Shown: positions 46,226 through 56,987 of the stretch, piece by piece
Layout: each line of letters opens with the position of its first letter
Position numbering within the stretch: the first letter of the stretch is position 1
Assembly: GCA_001931905.2 (NCBI GenBank)
Contig: MSJI02000836.1
Location: forward strand, 62,001 to 126,000
Length of the DNA stretch: 64,000 bases
Origin: Cladosporium sp. IMV 00045
Lineage: Eukaryota; Ascomycota; Dothideomycetes; Cladosporiales; Cladosporiaceae
Direction: 5' to 3'
The notes under the pieces: generated by a model
Databases searched by the model: none
Told to the model about the DNA's origin: nothing
The model's input: the letters and a program-made list of their open reading frames with translations, nothing else
Translations under genes and position numbers: made by a program

Positions 46226-47569
46226 AAAAATCTAGCCTTAAGGACCTTATCTGGCCTGCGGGTTATTTTAACTTTCTGGAGATTCTCTATTTGCCATGTC
46301 AAACAAACTTTCGACTGGGTACGGTATCCAAGCTCTCTCTCCACTCCACGATACCCAGAGATTACGCAAGAGCTTTTCGGATTCCAACAGTCCACTCTCG
46401 TTTCAAGTAAACGTTCTGGTGAGGCCACCTATTATTTCCTGGGCTATCAGTTCAGGTCTTCGATCCACGGCCGAATCATAATCTATCTATGGGAACGATC
46501 TACGGGATCTCAGCTCATTTCGTATATCCTTTGGGGGTATAATCATCCTTGGATTCGTGATGTCAGTGACGTTGTGGGGAGCTATTCAGACAAATAACTG
46601 CGGAGTGTAAGTGCCCAAGGATCAAGAGCCCACTCTTCCCCTTTTTCATCAAGACTCCATGGATTATATTCCGTTGCAACGCGACTCCGCGACACCATAT
46701 GTTGACATCAGCAGCGACTATGTTCACTTCTTGCATGATCAGGCTCCCAATTTTGCGATCAACAGCCGTCTGACGACCAAGCCCGAATCCGGCTGTTAAA
46801 TAGGTGTTCTCGACCTCATGACGAGCGTCGTATCACGCCACATAGAGCAATTTCGATCTGTATCGAAAGAGACTTTCAGATCTGGGAGGTGCTCATCGTA
46901 GACATGTGGATCTAGCCAAATGCTGCGTTCGCACAGATCAACGCCACAGTCAAGTAGGCACCGAACTTCACGCTCGTACACATCTCGACCTACTTGGACC
47001 ACCATTGAATCGCCATGACTTGCTCTTCTTGGGTACTTCTGAGGCAGCTGGTCATACATGGGGCTGTTCTACTGAGACGAGATCGTGTTGTTCAGTCTGT
47101 TGCTAATCGGTGACCCTGAAGCGTGTAGATGGAATTTATCTAGATTGCCCTCCACACCGTACAAGGGGACAAAGTCGCACGATCCACAAAACCCTTTGTT
47201 ACAGACTTGCACCCATCGTCGGTCGAGGCATCGAGCAAGGCGCGATACTCACTCATCATTGACCGCAAATGCCGTGCCATGCCTTTAGCACCTGCAAGCC
47301 ACGCCAAGCGTGAGCACGACACCTTTGGCTGGATCACGTCAAGCACGCTGCGGGCTCAACGCGGCCTCGCGGCTGGAAGAATCGTAGCCTGCATCTAGGC
47401 ATTCTATTCATCAATGGACGATTGGATGATGTAAGTCAATGGTAGGAGCATCATGCACATATAATTTATTGTGTGCCGCCCATGTCTCCGAAATCTTCTT
47501 TCCAGCCACGTGGGAGAGTCGCTATCATTACCTCGCTTGAAACACGGCCCTGTGGATCTTGGATAAGCG
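46226..47569. other. Intergenic region, possible gene remnants
   Basis: About 1.3 kb. A segment at about 46526-46600 encodes a single membrane-type helix (FGGIIILGFVMSVTLWGAI) followed by a GTAAGT donor-like site, but no matching upstream or downstream exon can be built. It may be a decayed small membrane-protein gene. The right end is the promoter of the MFS gene. Confidence 0.35.
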
Positions 47570-49550
47570 ATGCAGTTCTCAAAAGAACCGAAGCACGACT
47601 CTCCGGAAAACTCTGTACTTTCGGCAGCGAGTGATTCTGATGCTTTGGACGGAGACTTCCCCTTGACTGGCTCTGTTTATGGATCCGTCGAGCCTCACAT
47701 ATTCACGGACCAGACACGTGCAGATCATTGGCGAAGTGTTTATGAGAAAGCACGATACGAATGTCGCCACAGATTCGATCCCTCGTTCCAATGGTCTGCT
47801 CAGGATGAGAAGCGAGCTGCGCGCAAGGTATTTTTGAAGTCCCCTCTCTCATCTCCGACAACCATTCACCGTTACAATATATCGAAGCTGACTGTTGTTA
47901 TCCTATCAGGTCGATTGGCGGATCATGCTTCTTGTATGGGTCATGTATTCCAGTCTTGATCTAGTTCGCCGCAACATCAACCGCGCGATTTCTGACAACA
48001 TGCTGGACGACCTCGGCATTGATACGAACGACTTCAATACCGGTCAAACAATCTATCTAGTATTCTTCCTCGCAGCCGAGCTCCCTGGAGGACTCATCAG
48101 TAAGAAAGTCGGGCCATTCCGCTACACACCTGCTGTCATAGTCTTATGGGGAGCTGTGTCAATGTGTCAAGCGGCTATGAGGGCTCGCTGGAGCTTCTGG
48201 CTGTTGAGAGCCCTGTTGGGTCTGGCACAAGGCGGCTTCATTCCTGAGATGGTGTGTACGAATTTACTCAGGCCTGACGACGCTCCATTGACTCATGAAT
48301 TCCAGATTCTCTACTTGTCCTACTTTTACAAGTCTAGCGAATTGTCTATTCGTCTAAGCTGGTTCTACACCGGCATTCCGATCACGCAAGCTTGGGGTAG
48401 TCTTTTGGCAGGTGGTATTCTCGAGATGCGAGGCATCGCTGGTTGGGGTGGCTGGCAATGGCTGTAAGCACAATCCATGTTTGTCTGTTAAGACGTATCG
48501 AACTGATAATACAATAGCTTCCTTTTGGAAGGACTTATTTGCGTAATAATCGGAATCGTCTCTTACTTCGTAATGGCACCATCGATTTGCGAGCCTGCCC
48601 TCGCGTTCAAGCGCAAAGACGGAACGAACAAATGGTGGACCACCGAGGAGGAGTTGATCCTCGTCAACAGACTTCTTCGAGACGATCCGACCAAGGGTGA
48701 TCTCAACAACCGAACGGCTGTCTCCTTCAAGGAGATCATCAAGACCATCACTACACCGGATTTGCTTCCGATATATATCGTTAGTCAGATACTGGGCAAT
48801 GTTTCGAAATCGCAGCTAACGCTTAGCAGGTCGGCCTCTTCGCATGGATCCCGTTCCAACCCACTGCAAATTACTTGTCTTTGACTTTGCGCAACCTAGG
48901 ATACAGCGTGTTCGAAGCAAATGTCCTCACCATTCCAAGCTACGCCTTGTTCACGATCAACGTACGAGCACTTCAACCCCAAACAACTAGATGCTTGCTA
49001 ACATTCTCTAGCTTCTATTCTTCGGATGGCTCTCAGAGAAACTCAACGAACGCTTTCTGATCGGCGCCTGCAGCAACATCTGGATGCTACCATTCTTCAT
49101 CGGTCTCATTTCCATCAGCCCAGACGCCAACCCATGGGTCCGGTATGCTCTCCTCACTGGAATCAACAGTCTCCCATACGCCCACTCGATCATGGTAGGG
49201 CTCGTTAGTCGAAATTCAATGGCCGTAGGTCGTCGGGCCGTGGCCTGTGCGGTGTACAACATGACCTATCAGATCGGAAGCATAGCAGCCGTCAATATCT
49301 ACAGAGCTGAGGATGCACCGCTTTGTAAGTTGAATGCTCCTTAGACCTCGAGACCACAGCTCTAACCACTTTTCTTTATCCAGATTATACGGCAAACAGG
49401 GGCCTGGTTGGCATGTGTTGCGGCAACATCTTGCTGTTCGTCCTTGCCAAACTCTATTACATGTGGCGTAATCGCCGCCTTGAGAAGCAACTTGCAGACT
49501 TGCCTGAGTCAGAGAAGTCTCGCGTGTCGGGTATGAAATTTGCTCATTAA
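47570..49550 (+). CDS. MFS permease, Dal5/anion:cation symporter family
   Basis: Proton-coupled importer of organic anions or vitamins, such as allantoate, nicotinate or pantothenate in known members, at the plasma membrane. Seven exons: 47570-47827, 47910-48251, 48306-48463, 48518-48779, 48830-48961, 49012-49324, 49384-49550 (543 aa, usual length). The introns are 50-82 bp, several with clear CTAAC branch sites. A cytosolic N-tail of about 85 aa precedes VDWRIMLLVWVMYSSLDLVRRN, the Dal5-type TM1 that carries the D/R pattern. TM helices include TGQTIYLVFFLAAELPGGLI, FWLLRALLGLAQGGFIPEM and LSWFYTGIPITQAWGSLL. The cytosolic loop KWWTTEEELILVNRLLRDDP is typical of this family. RNSMAVGRRAVACAVYNMTYQIG lies in the C-terminal half. 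Substrate cannot be told from sequence. Confidence 0.92.
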
Positions 49551-50368
49551 GGTGGTTGGCGATTGGATGAGAATGCGTTCGCTTGAGCCATCGCTTGAGC
49601 ATTGATTTCTTGAAGAGGTCGGAAACGAAGCGGCGGGTTTTTGTCAAGACGATGCGCGGGATGCCTTCATGTGTTCTATCAGTGTTTCTGAAGGAACCAC
49701 CGACATCTTCGAAGGTTATTGGGGGGAAAGGTCACATGTTAGTGGAGCATGCATTGATGAACCAAGACCATCGGGCTTAGTTCCTCGAAATCAACCCTAT
49801 GCGAACGATGTATTGGATGGACGATGTACAGTCTCTTAGCTTTCATTAGACATAGTATGTCAAAACTTGCGCTATGCCATTGTGATGGGTGACAAATTTA
49901 CAATGCATCTCCAAGTTCTTTGTGCAAGTGCTATCAGGCATAGTACAACGATGATCCCTGCTACGGCATTGAGAAAAGCTATCAGTTCGCCAATTATCTC
50001 CGTTTGGTAAGTGTGGGTATCATCTGGCATGACACACCTCATTTGGAACGACGCCGCTGAGAAATAGCCCACGGTTGTCATACTTGAACAGGCTGATAAC
50101 TTACAGTGAACGAGAATTGCCGTTGAAGTAATGGCTTTGATTTGATCAACTTTCTATGATTAATAGCGACACTCGAGTTCTCGTACTTCCACATCAGCTC
50201 AGAGACCGCAGTGTTTGCGTTCTCATGCCATCAGATCAAACTGGAGCTGTGGTAAGCTGTCTATGTGTAAGTTATCTGAGTACATGTTCGAAGATTTATG
50301 GATGTGCAATCTCCTGTTTGGCGCATGCTTGATCCCACCACGTGAAACCAGCGTTTATCTGGCAGCGA
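49551..50368. other. Intergenic region between convergent MFS genes
   Basis: About 820 bp. A 69-codon ORF on the minus strand (50081-49872) has one hydrophobic stretch but no other support. Otherwise 3' flanks only. Confidence 0.45.
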
Positions 50369-52154
50369 TTACTTGTGTGTTTTGCGGAGCCCACTGCCAG
50401 AAGCGAAGAGAGCAGCCACAATGCCTAGACAGGCGACAGCCGTGGATGCTGCGAACGCATAACGGAGGCCGTCGTAATAGACCAGGCGAGCCCTTAGCTG
50501 CGCATCAGGAGCGAGGTGCCGCAGAGCATCGACTGAGTGTCGAATTTGATCAATTATCTGCAAACGAATGGTGATTAGCAAATCACCTTGAGACAGTAAT
50601 CCATTCAAAACATTGCTTACATCGTTCTCGTACGGAATCCCTCGTAGAGCTTCTGGCAAGCGGGCTGTCAATGTGGTCTGGACGATCGCAGAAGTGACCG
50701 AGACACCCCAGACCGTGCCCAAAGAGCGGACGAGGTAGACGGTGGAGGCAGAAACAGCGTGATCTGATGCCTGGGTCAGCTAGAAAGTGGGTATGTGGGC
50801 TGGACTAGCTTACCCGCATGGTCGAATGAAGCCAGAGACGTGAACAAGATGCCTGGATAAATGATGCCTTGGCCGAGATTCGCAGGGAAGACGTAAACGA
50901 AGTACTTCCAAGTTGAGTCCTTGAATCCAAGCGAGGTAACCAAAGCATTTCCAACTGCCATCAAAATTGCTCCAGATCGTACAAGTGGAATAAGCTTTCC
51001 CCATCTGGACATGACAATGCCAGCGATAACGCCTCCGATCGGCGTCGCCAGGGATGGGATCGCAAGACGAGCACCAGCGGTTGTTGCTGAGTCTAGTAGC
51101 ACAACCTGGAAGAATAGGGGTAGCATGAAAAGATACTACTGAAGCGTTAGTGAAGAAAAAGCTTGGAGGCACAAGGAAGTCCACTCACTCCGTACGCAGC
51201 CATCCCTGCACAGACATTGGCCAATTGAGTCGCAATTGGAAGCCTGCCTTTCAACAAACGAAGAGGGATCATGGGTATAGCAGCAGTATGCGCTTCGATC
51301 CATAGAAAGAGAGCGAAAAGGGCGAAGCTGCCGACGAGCGCCATGATCACCCAAGGGCTACTCCATGGTAGCTCGTTTCCTCCGAGACTAAGGCCAACAA
51401 GCTGTAACGAGACCGCAGCCACCAGCAGCAATGATCCAGAGACATCAATCCTCTTCCATACAGCACGAAATCCATTGCCTAGAGGGAACTTGATGGATGG
51501 GTTCTTGATGACAAGGTATCCCGCCACCAACGCGAGAATGGAGACAGGAACTTGTAGAAGGAAGCACCAACGCCATCCGATATGGTCAGCAATGGTACCA
51601 CCGAAAGATGCTCCGGCAATGGCACCAAAGCCGTAAATTCCGTTTTGCAAAGCCTGGTACATTCCACGCTTCTTGAAAGGAATCATATCTGAGTTGACAA
51701 TAGTCGCTAGGGTCATCAAACCCGCTCCGCCAAACCCCGTCAAGGCTCGCATGATGTTGAGGATCATGACATTGTTCGCAATACCACAGCCGCCGCAGCC
51801 AATGGCGAACGATATCGTTGATATGAAAAAGCAAATTCGGCGGCCAAAGATGTCGGATACCCGGCCATAAAGAGGTTGAAATGCAGTGCTCGTAACCAGG
51901 TAAGATGTTGTAAGCCAGGAAGCTGTATTCGCAGAGTCGAACTCAGAGCTGATGACTGCATATGTCGCTGCGGTGATAGTACTGTCCAGTCCGTACAAAA
52001 AGACATTGGACATGATCGCCAGTTCAATCCAGAAAAAACCACGTGGAGGACGCCATGATTCCTCTTCGGGCGCGCGCAGAAGAGGCTGGTCTTCGCGAGC
52101 TTCTCCAGAAACTAGGTCATTTGGCCCACGTTGCGATTCGGTATCCATTGTCAT
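50369..52154 (-). CDS. MFS transporter, DHA2-type (14-TM drug/amino-acid antiporter, Fnx1/Vba-like)
   Basis: Exons: 52154-51189, 51135-50814, 50763-50621, 50557-50369 (539 aa). Introns are 53, 50 and 63 bp; the last is a multiple of three without stops. A short N-tail (EDQPLLRAPEEESW) resembles vacuolar Fnx1/Vba members with a dileucine-type acidic motif. TM1 is WIELAIMSNVFLYGLDSTIT, with the DHA2 motif D in GLDSTI. Motif A is GRVSDIFGRR, and LNIMRALTGFGGAGLMTLA is the antiporter motif C region. Known members export drugs or move basic amino acids into the vacuole, using a proton gradient. It faces the Dal5-type gene tail to tail and an arylsulfotransferase-family gene head to head. Whether it sits in the vacuole or plasma membrane is not decidable here. 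Confidence 0.9.
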
Positions 52155-52868
52155 CGGTTATCCTTGGAAGGGATTGCAAAGTCAGTGGCTACACTGTCAG
52201 CAGAGCTTCTCTACCACTTTTGATCAGCCTTCCAGTAACTAGTAAGTAGACACAAGAGATTTTGCTACCGAGTTCTTTATTCAACGCTAATGCAAACTAG
52301 GTCCTGGTTTTTCACTCTAAACGGCGTTTGATGCATTGTGTGCGATCATCGAGAAGAAAGCTATTCGTAATTGCAGCCAAGAATGTCGTGATGGGAGACG
52401 CATCCTTCGTCCCAAGCCATCGCATGTTCGTCAAAGAGGGCACGAACACCAACACACTGGGAATCCACCCTCACTGTAATTGATTGCGGTCTCGAGTTAG
52501 CAAGGAAATCTGGGCAAAAGTTGTTGAGCCTTTTAGTGTTGGATGGACAGAGGGTAAACATCGTAGCTCTTGGAACAGGGTGATCGTGCTTCATGCGCAC
52601 ATGGCGTGCTTCGGTCGCACACTTCATCTATGCTTATGACGCAAGCATACGCGAGATACCAATGACCCATATCGTCACGTTCATTCATCTTACATGTTTC
52701 GACGATTTTTGACTGTACTCCCGAGAAAATTGTCGTTTGATCCAACCTTGCCAGGACCGATTCACGGGTGAGCCAGTCTGGATTCGTTGTCGGAAACACG
52801 GTCAAGACTGATCTACAACATTGACGATTCAAAAGTGTGTAGTTCGAACTCCGCCATTATTCACGACA
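52155..52868. promoter_or_regulatory. Divergent promoter of DHA2 transporter and ASST-family genes
   Basis: 714 bp between two outward ATGs, giving the chance of joint regulation. No clear TATA element or known factor site was identified by eye. Confidence 0.45.
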
Positions 52869-54614
52869 ATGAGACAACATTCCTTGTTCTTTCATGCCGC
52901 TGCGTTTTCCGGGTTTCTCTCGCAATCAGTCGCGGATTGGCAATACCGGTCTCGCTCCGACCTTGCGCCACCTCGTCTGAACATTACTATTCCCGCAAAC
53001 GAAGAAGTCGAGCCAGGTTATCTGTTCGTGGCGCCGTTCGCTGGCTTCCCTGACACGCCGTCAGAACAGCATGGCCCTCGTCAAGCTGGTCCCTATATAC
53101 TCAAGGACAATGGCGACCTCGTATGGTCTGGTTACGGTTTGTACTCGATCTGGTCGACCAACTTCCAGGCTGGGAGGTGGAGAGGCAAAGACATTCTGTT
53201 CAGCTTCGAAGGTGACCATAACGCGGGATATGGACACGGACACGGGCATATCACGTTTTTTGATCAACATTACGAAACCATTCGTGAGCTTCGTGCTGGA
53301 AACCACAAATTGGTCGACAAGCACGAGTTCCATATCGTGAATGAGGAAACTGGTCTCATCCAGATCTACCAGCCTGTTGCGCGAGATCTCACTGCTTGGG
53401 GAGCCAGTGAAGATCAGCAATGGATCGTCAATGCAATCATCCAAGGTAAGGCTCCAGAAGCGGACTGACTAGAAGCTTATCACTGACTGTTCATCAGAGC
53501 TTGATATTGCGACTGGCAAGCTCCTTTTCGAATGGTCTAGCCTGGATCACGTCCAACCCGATGGTAATTGATGCGTTCCCAAAGGTATTCGGCGATTCGG
53601 ATACTGATATATGCCTCAGAGGCGGTGCTTCCCATCAATCCCGGACAAGCTGGCTCTGGATACAACAGTTCGGATGCATGGGATTACTTCCACATCAACA
53701 GCGTTGACAAAGACTTCGATGGGAATTACCTCATCTCTGCCCGTGATGCTTGCGCGGTCCACAAAATCAACGGCACCGATGGATCAATCATCTGGCGTCT
53801 CAATGGCAAGCGATCCGACTTCCACATGAGTGAAGGGGCCAAGTTCTGCTTCCAACATCACGCTCGCTGGCTGAAGCAGGAAGATGGCATCGAGGTCATT
53901 AGCTTGTATGACAACAGCGCTCACGGAACTGAACACAGCGACGGCTCAGAAGTGCACACGGCCCCTACAAGCAGTGGCAAGATCCTCCGCCTTGACACCA
54001 AGAAGTGGGTTGCTGAACTCATCCAAGCGTACTTCCCGCCCGACAATCTGCTCTCGAAGTCGCAAGGCAGCACTCAAGTCTTGCCTGGTGGCAATGTTCT
54101 CGTGAACTGGGGTTCCGAAGGTGCCTTGACTGAGTTCAAAGCTGACGGTACACCGATCTTCCATGCCTACGTCGACTCTGGATACCTGGATCTCGGTGCC
54201 GAGAACTACCGTGCTTTCAGATACAATTGGACCGGTCTCCCTAGCGAGGTCCCGGCTATCGTTGCACTCAAAGGCGATGAAGGGACCACCGTTTATGTGT
54301 CGTGGAACGGAGACACAGAGACGGTTGCGTGGCGCTTCTTCGCTGGGACTGACGGCTACGGCTCAAGGGAGTTTCTAGGTGAGGTCGACCGCACCAGCTT
54401 CGAGACCAGTCTGTTTGTTCGAGACAAGCAGATCTCGAGTATCTCTGCCGTAGCAATCGATGCTCTTGGAAGTGTTCTCACATCCACAGCCGATGTTGCT
54501 GTAGAGGCAGAGATCCTTCCATCTCGTAAAAGTAAGGGCTCGCTTCCTGGCGACAAGGCTGGTGCTGAGCGGACTCAAAAGCCGCTCGGTTCAACTTGGC
54601 ACATCGATATCTGA
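52869..54614 (+). CDS. Secreted arylsulfotransferase-family (ASST) protein
   Basis: Exons 52869-53445, 53498-53563, 53620-54614 (545 aa). The introns are 52 and 56 bp and the exon phases agree. The start at MRQHSLFFHAAAFSG gives a signal peptide, so the protein enters the secretory pathway. The body fits the fungal Arylsulfotran_2 beta-propeller: GPYILKDNGDLVWSG, HGHGHITFFD, HEFHIVNEETGLI, DYFHINSVDKDFDGNYLISAR, AVHKINGTDGSIIWRL, FCFQHHARWL, GSTQVLPGGNVLVNWG. The HxN and HH histidines match the catalytic-type positions of bacterial ASST, which moves sulfate between phenols. The activity of fungal members is untested as far as I know. N-glycosylation sequons (NIT, NGT, NWT, NSS) support secretion. 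Its 3' end faces the next gene at 132 bp. Confidence 0.87.
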
Positions 54615-54746
54615 CCGCAAGATTTTCTCGGAAGTTGAGTGGGCGGAGTGAAATGTCAGACGTATATAAGCAGTCAATTAGTACTGAGAGAAATAGTCTG
54701 CGAACTGCAGGCGGCGTGCAAAATAGTGAATGAAAGCTCCAAGCCG

Positions 54747-56636
54747 TCACCGCCACACAAGTCTCGATGCAAAACTGCTTTTCGACCAGCCTGGCCTCCC
54801 GCCAAACCCGATTTCACGAGCCTGATTTTCCTGTGCACTACGAGGCGAAGTCTCCGTGAACGGCGGTCGAAATGCTCCGGTGAAGCCATTGTAAGCACCC
54901 AATACAGCACGCTTTGCTCTTCGGCCAGGTCCAGGAGGCCCTTCACGGCGGTCTTGCTCTTGTTCTGGTGTAAGCCACACTGGCATGGGCCTGATTTTTC
55001 TCTTTGGGACGATGGTGCCCTTGTACACGAGCGTGGACATGTCGTCAACGACGCGACGGGCGCTCGTGTATTCGCCAGACGGGCTAATACGGGACAAGCG
55101 TGCGCGAAGAAGTTCCGCCTCAGCTTGTTCGAGCTCAGGACAGCGTGGTACAAATACCCCGGGTTTAGCGTCCCAGTCCTTTTCCGGCGCTCTCGCAATG
55201 AACGTGAAAGCATGATTGTCCGAGGCTAAAACACGAATCACCGCGTTGTATCTGTCGGTAAAATCAGGAGGAAGCACTTCGTTAATCATGGACGCTATGA
55301 TGCGAGTTTCTTCCATATTTTTGCCGTGAGCTGCAATCTGTGATCCAAGCTGTGCTGCTGTATCCACTATTGCAATCTCAACGGGTGATTCTACCGTACC
55401 AGGTGCAATCACACGTGGTAGCCGTAATGTAAGACGACTTAATCGCGGCATATGGATAATTGCTTGAATGTATGAATCCATCCAGCAGAAAAAGTTGACG
55501 GCATTTTTGTAATGTTCGCGGGAGATGGTGATGTCGAGATTTTCCAGCTTCGGGCAAGACTTTGCTAATTGTCCCAGATCTTGCTTCATCACGTCGATGT
55601 CGCCGTAAATGTGAGATGATTGTACCTGCAAGCTTCTCAGACCCGCAGCGAAAGGCAGCGCGAGAAAATCAGAGAGGCTTGTCACATCAACATTTTCACT
55701 ATTGGTCGGCTCTGGCTCCAGAATGATGAGGTCCTGCAATCGAGGCTGAAGCTCTAGGAACCGAGGAAGAGATGGCAAAGGTATCACCGAGAGTGACTCC
55801 AGAGCAGGCACTCGTGCGGCGAGGTGTTCCAAGATCCAGTCATGATGTGCCGTGAGATGCTGTAGCTTTGTCCAGTCTCCGTGAATAGCCCACACCGCAA
55901 AATATTCTTCCGATATGGGAAAATGATGGAGGTCCAGATCCCGCAGCGCAGGTAGTTTACTGGCTTCTTCCACGGACCAGTGTAGTTTTGAAGTATCTTC
56001 GCCATCAAATTGAGACTCCGAATCTTCGGACATACTTGAGCTCCTGTTTACTTGAACTTTGAGAGCAGTCAAATGTCTACAGCCCAGCAATATCTGCTTT
56101 AGCAGAAGGAAAAGTGTGTCGTCAGCGACTGCCGGAAATTCGATTGCAAGGCGCCGCAGCCTTTTACATTCTTTCGTCGCTCGTAGGACATCGATCACGG
56201 TCTGTGGGGGCGTATCGCCCTCACATACAACGTCTAAAAGCACCCCTGCTGGAAGCATATGAAACTTTGGTTCTCCGAGCTCGGGTTCTCGTGAGCAAGC
56301 CCATAGAATGGACTTTAGGCCAGTCATACTCGGCAGCCAGTATTCGAGTAGTTGCTCGAGCATGTTTTGTCCATCTTGACTGCGTACGCCAGTGTCGTCA
56401 ATCTCCAGATGTCGCACCCATGTCAAAAGGTCTAGACTCTCCCAACGACCTAGCTTCTTAAGCTTGCTTTGATTAGATGACGCCGAGAGGTCGATAACAA
56501 GAGTCTCACAACTTCTGCGCTTGTATGCCTGACTCCAGCCGCGAATGGACAGACTCGCCGACCGGAGGGCCTTTTCGTCCAGGTACCCAGAAATGAGATC
56601 GACCGCCACGGTCGGTAGTTCATCGACCTTTGTCAT
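54747..56636 (-). CDS. F-box-like/leucine-rich protein
   Basis: 629 aa from the ATG at 56636, intronless. The frame is open upstream but starts there only with a GTG. The N-terminus MTKVDELPTVAVDLISGYL then ALRSASLSIRGWSQAYKRR resembles a diverged F-box (residues 1-45). Leucine-rich units follow: LDLLTWVRHLEID, LTGLKSILWACS-type, LRRLAIEFPAVADDTLFLLLKQ, LTALKVQV, LPALRDLDLHHFPISEEYF, LESLSVIPLPSLPRFLELQPRL, LRSLQVQSSHIYGDI, LENLDITIS, LSRLTLRLPRVI. These would form a horseshoe for substrate binding in an SCF ligase. The last 100 residues are basic and Pro/Gly-rich. Substrate unknown. The family call is by pattern, moderately certain. Confidence 0.72.
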   Translation of the reverse strand: MTKVDELPTVAVDLISGYLDEKALRSASLSIRGWSQAYKRRSCETLVIDLSASSNQSKLKKLGRWESLDLLTWVRHLEIDDTGVRSQDGQNMLEQLLEYWLPSMTGLKSILWACSREPELGEPKFHMLPAGVLLDVVCEGDTPPQTVIDVLRATKECKRLRRLAIEFPAVADDTLFLLLKQILLGCRHLTALKVQVNRSSSMSEDSESQFDGEDTSKLHWSVEEASKLPALRDLDLHHFPISEEYFAVWAIHGDWTKLQHLTAHHDWILEHLAARVPALESLSVIPLPSLPRFLELQPRLQDLIILEPEPTNSENVDVTSLSDFLALPFAAGLRSLQVQSSHIYGDIDVMKQDLGQLAKSCPKLENLDITISREHYKNAVNFFCWMDSYIQAIIHMPRLSRLTLRLPRVIAPGTVESPVEIAIVDTAAQLGSQIAAHGKNMEETRIIASMINEVLPPDFTDRYNAVIRVLASDNHAFTFIARAPEKDWDAKPGVFVPRCPELEQAEAELLRARLSRISPSGEYTSARRVVDDMSTLVYKGTIVPKRKIRPMPVWLTPEQEQDRREGPPGPGRRAKRAVLGAYNGFTGAFRPPFTETSPRSAQENQAREIGFGGRPGWSKSSFASRLVWR

Positions 56637-56987
56637 CGTGTGAGGGCTTCCGTGAAGCCTGTTCAGCAGCACGAGGCCTAGGAAGATTTGACGACAGAAG
56701 CATGATGGGTTGAATGCTGCCTGTCGGGAAAATTGAAGGATGACCTGGATACGAGGAGGATGCAGCTCAGCCGCACAAGACTTGCCAAGGCCTCTACAAC
56801 AAGGCAGAATCGTGGATTTCGATATCACGTGAACAGTTTGTTTACATGTACATTGTTTTGTTTGACTTCTGTCTGGCCAAACAACATTTTATGTACAAAC
56901 TCTACCGGAGCTGAGGCCACCCACTAAGGTGCGTATGTAAAATCTTTCGAAATCTCGACGCCGACTTCCAAAGCGCATCATCCTCCC
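56637..56987. other. Intergenic region
   Basis: 351 bp separating the F-box/LRR-like start from the permease stop codon; both genes run leftward. No gene seen. Confidence 0.5.

Noticed and set aside
49872..50081. 69-codon ORF with one hydrophobic segment
   Set aside because: Only one feature, no splice context and no recognisable family.
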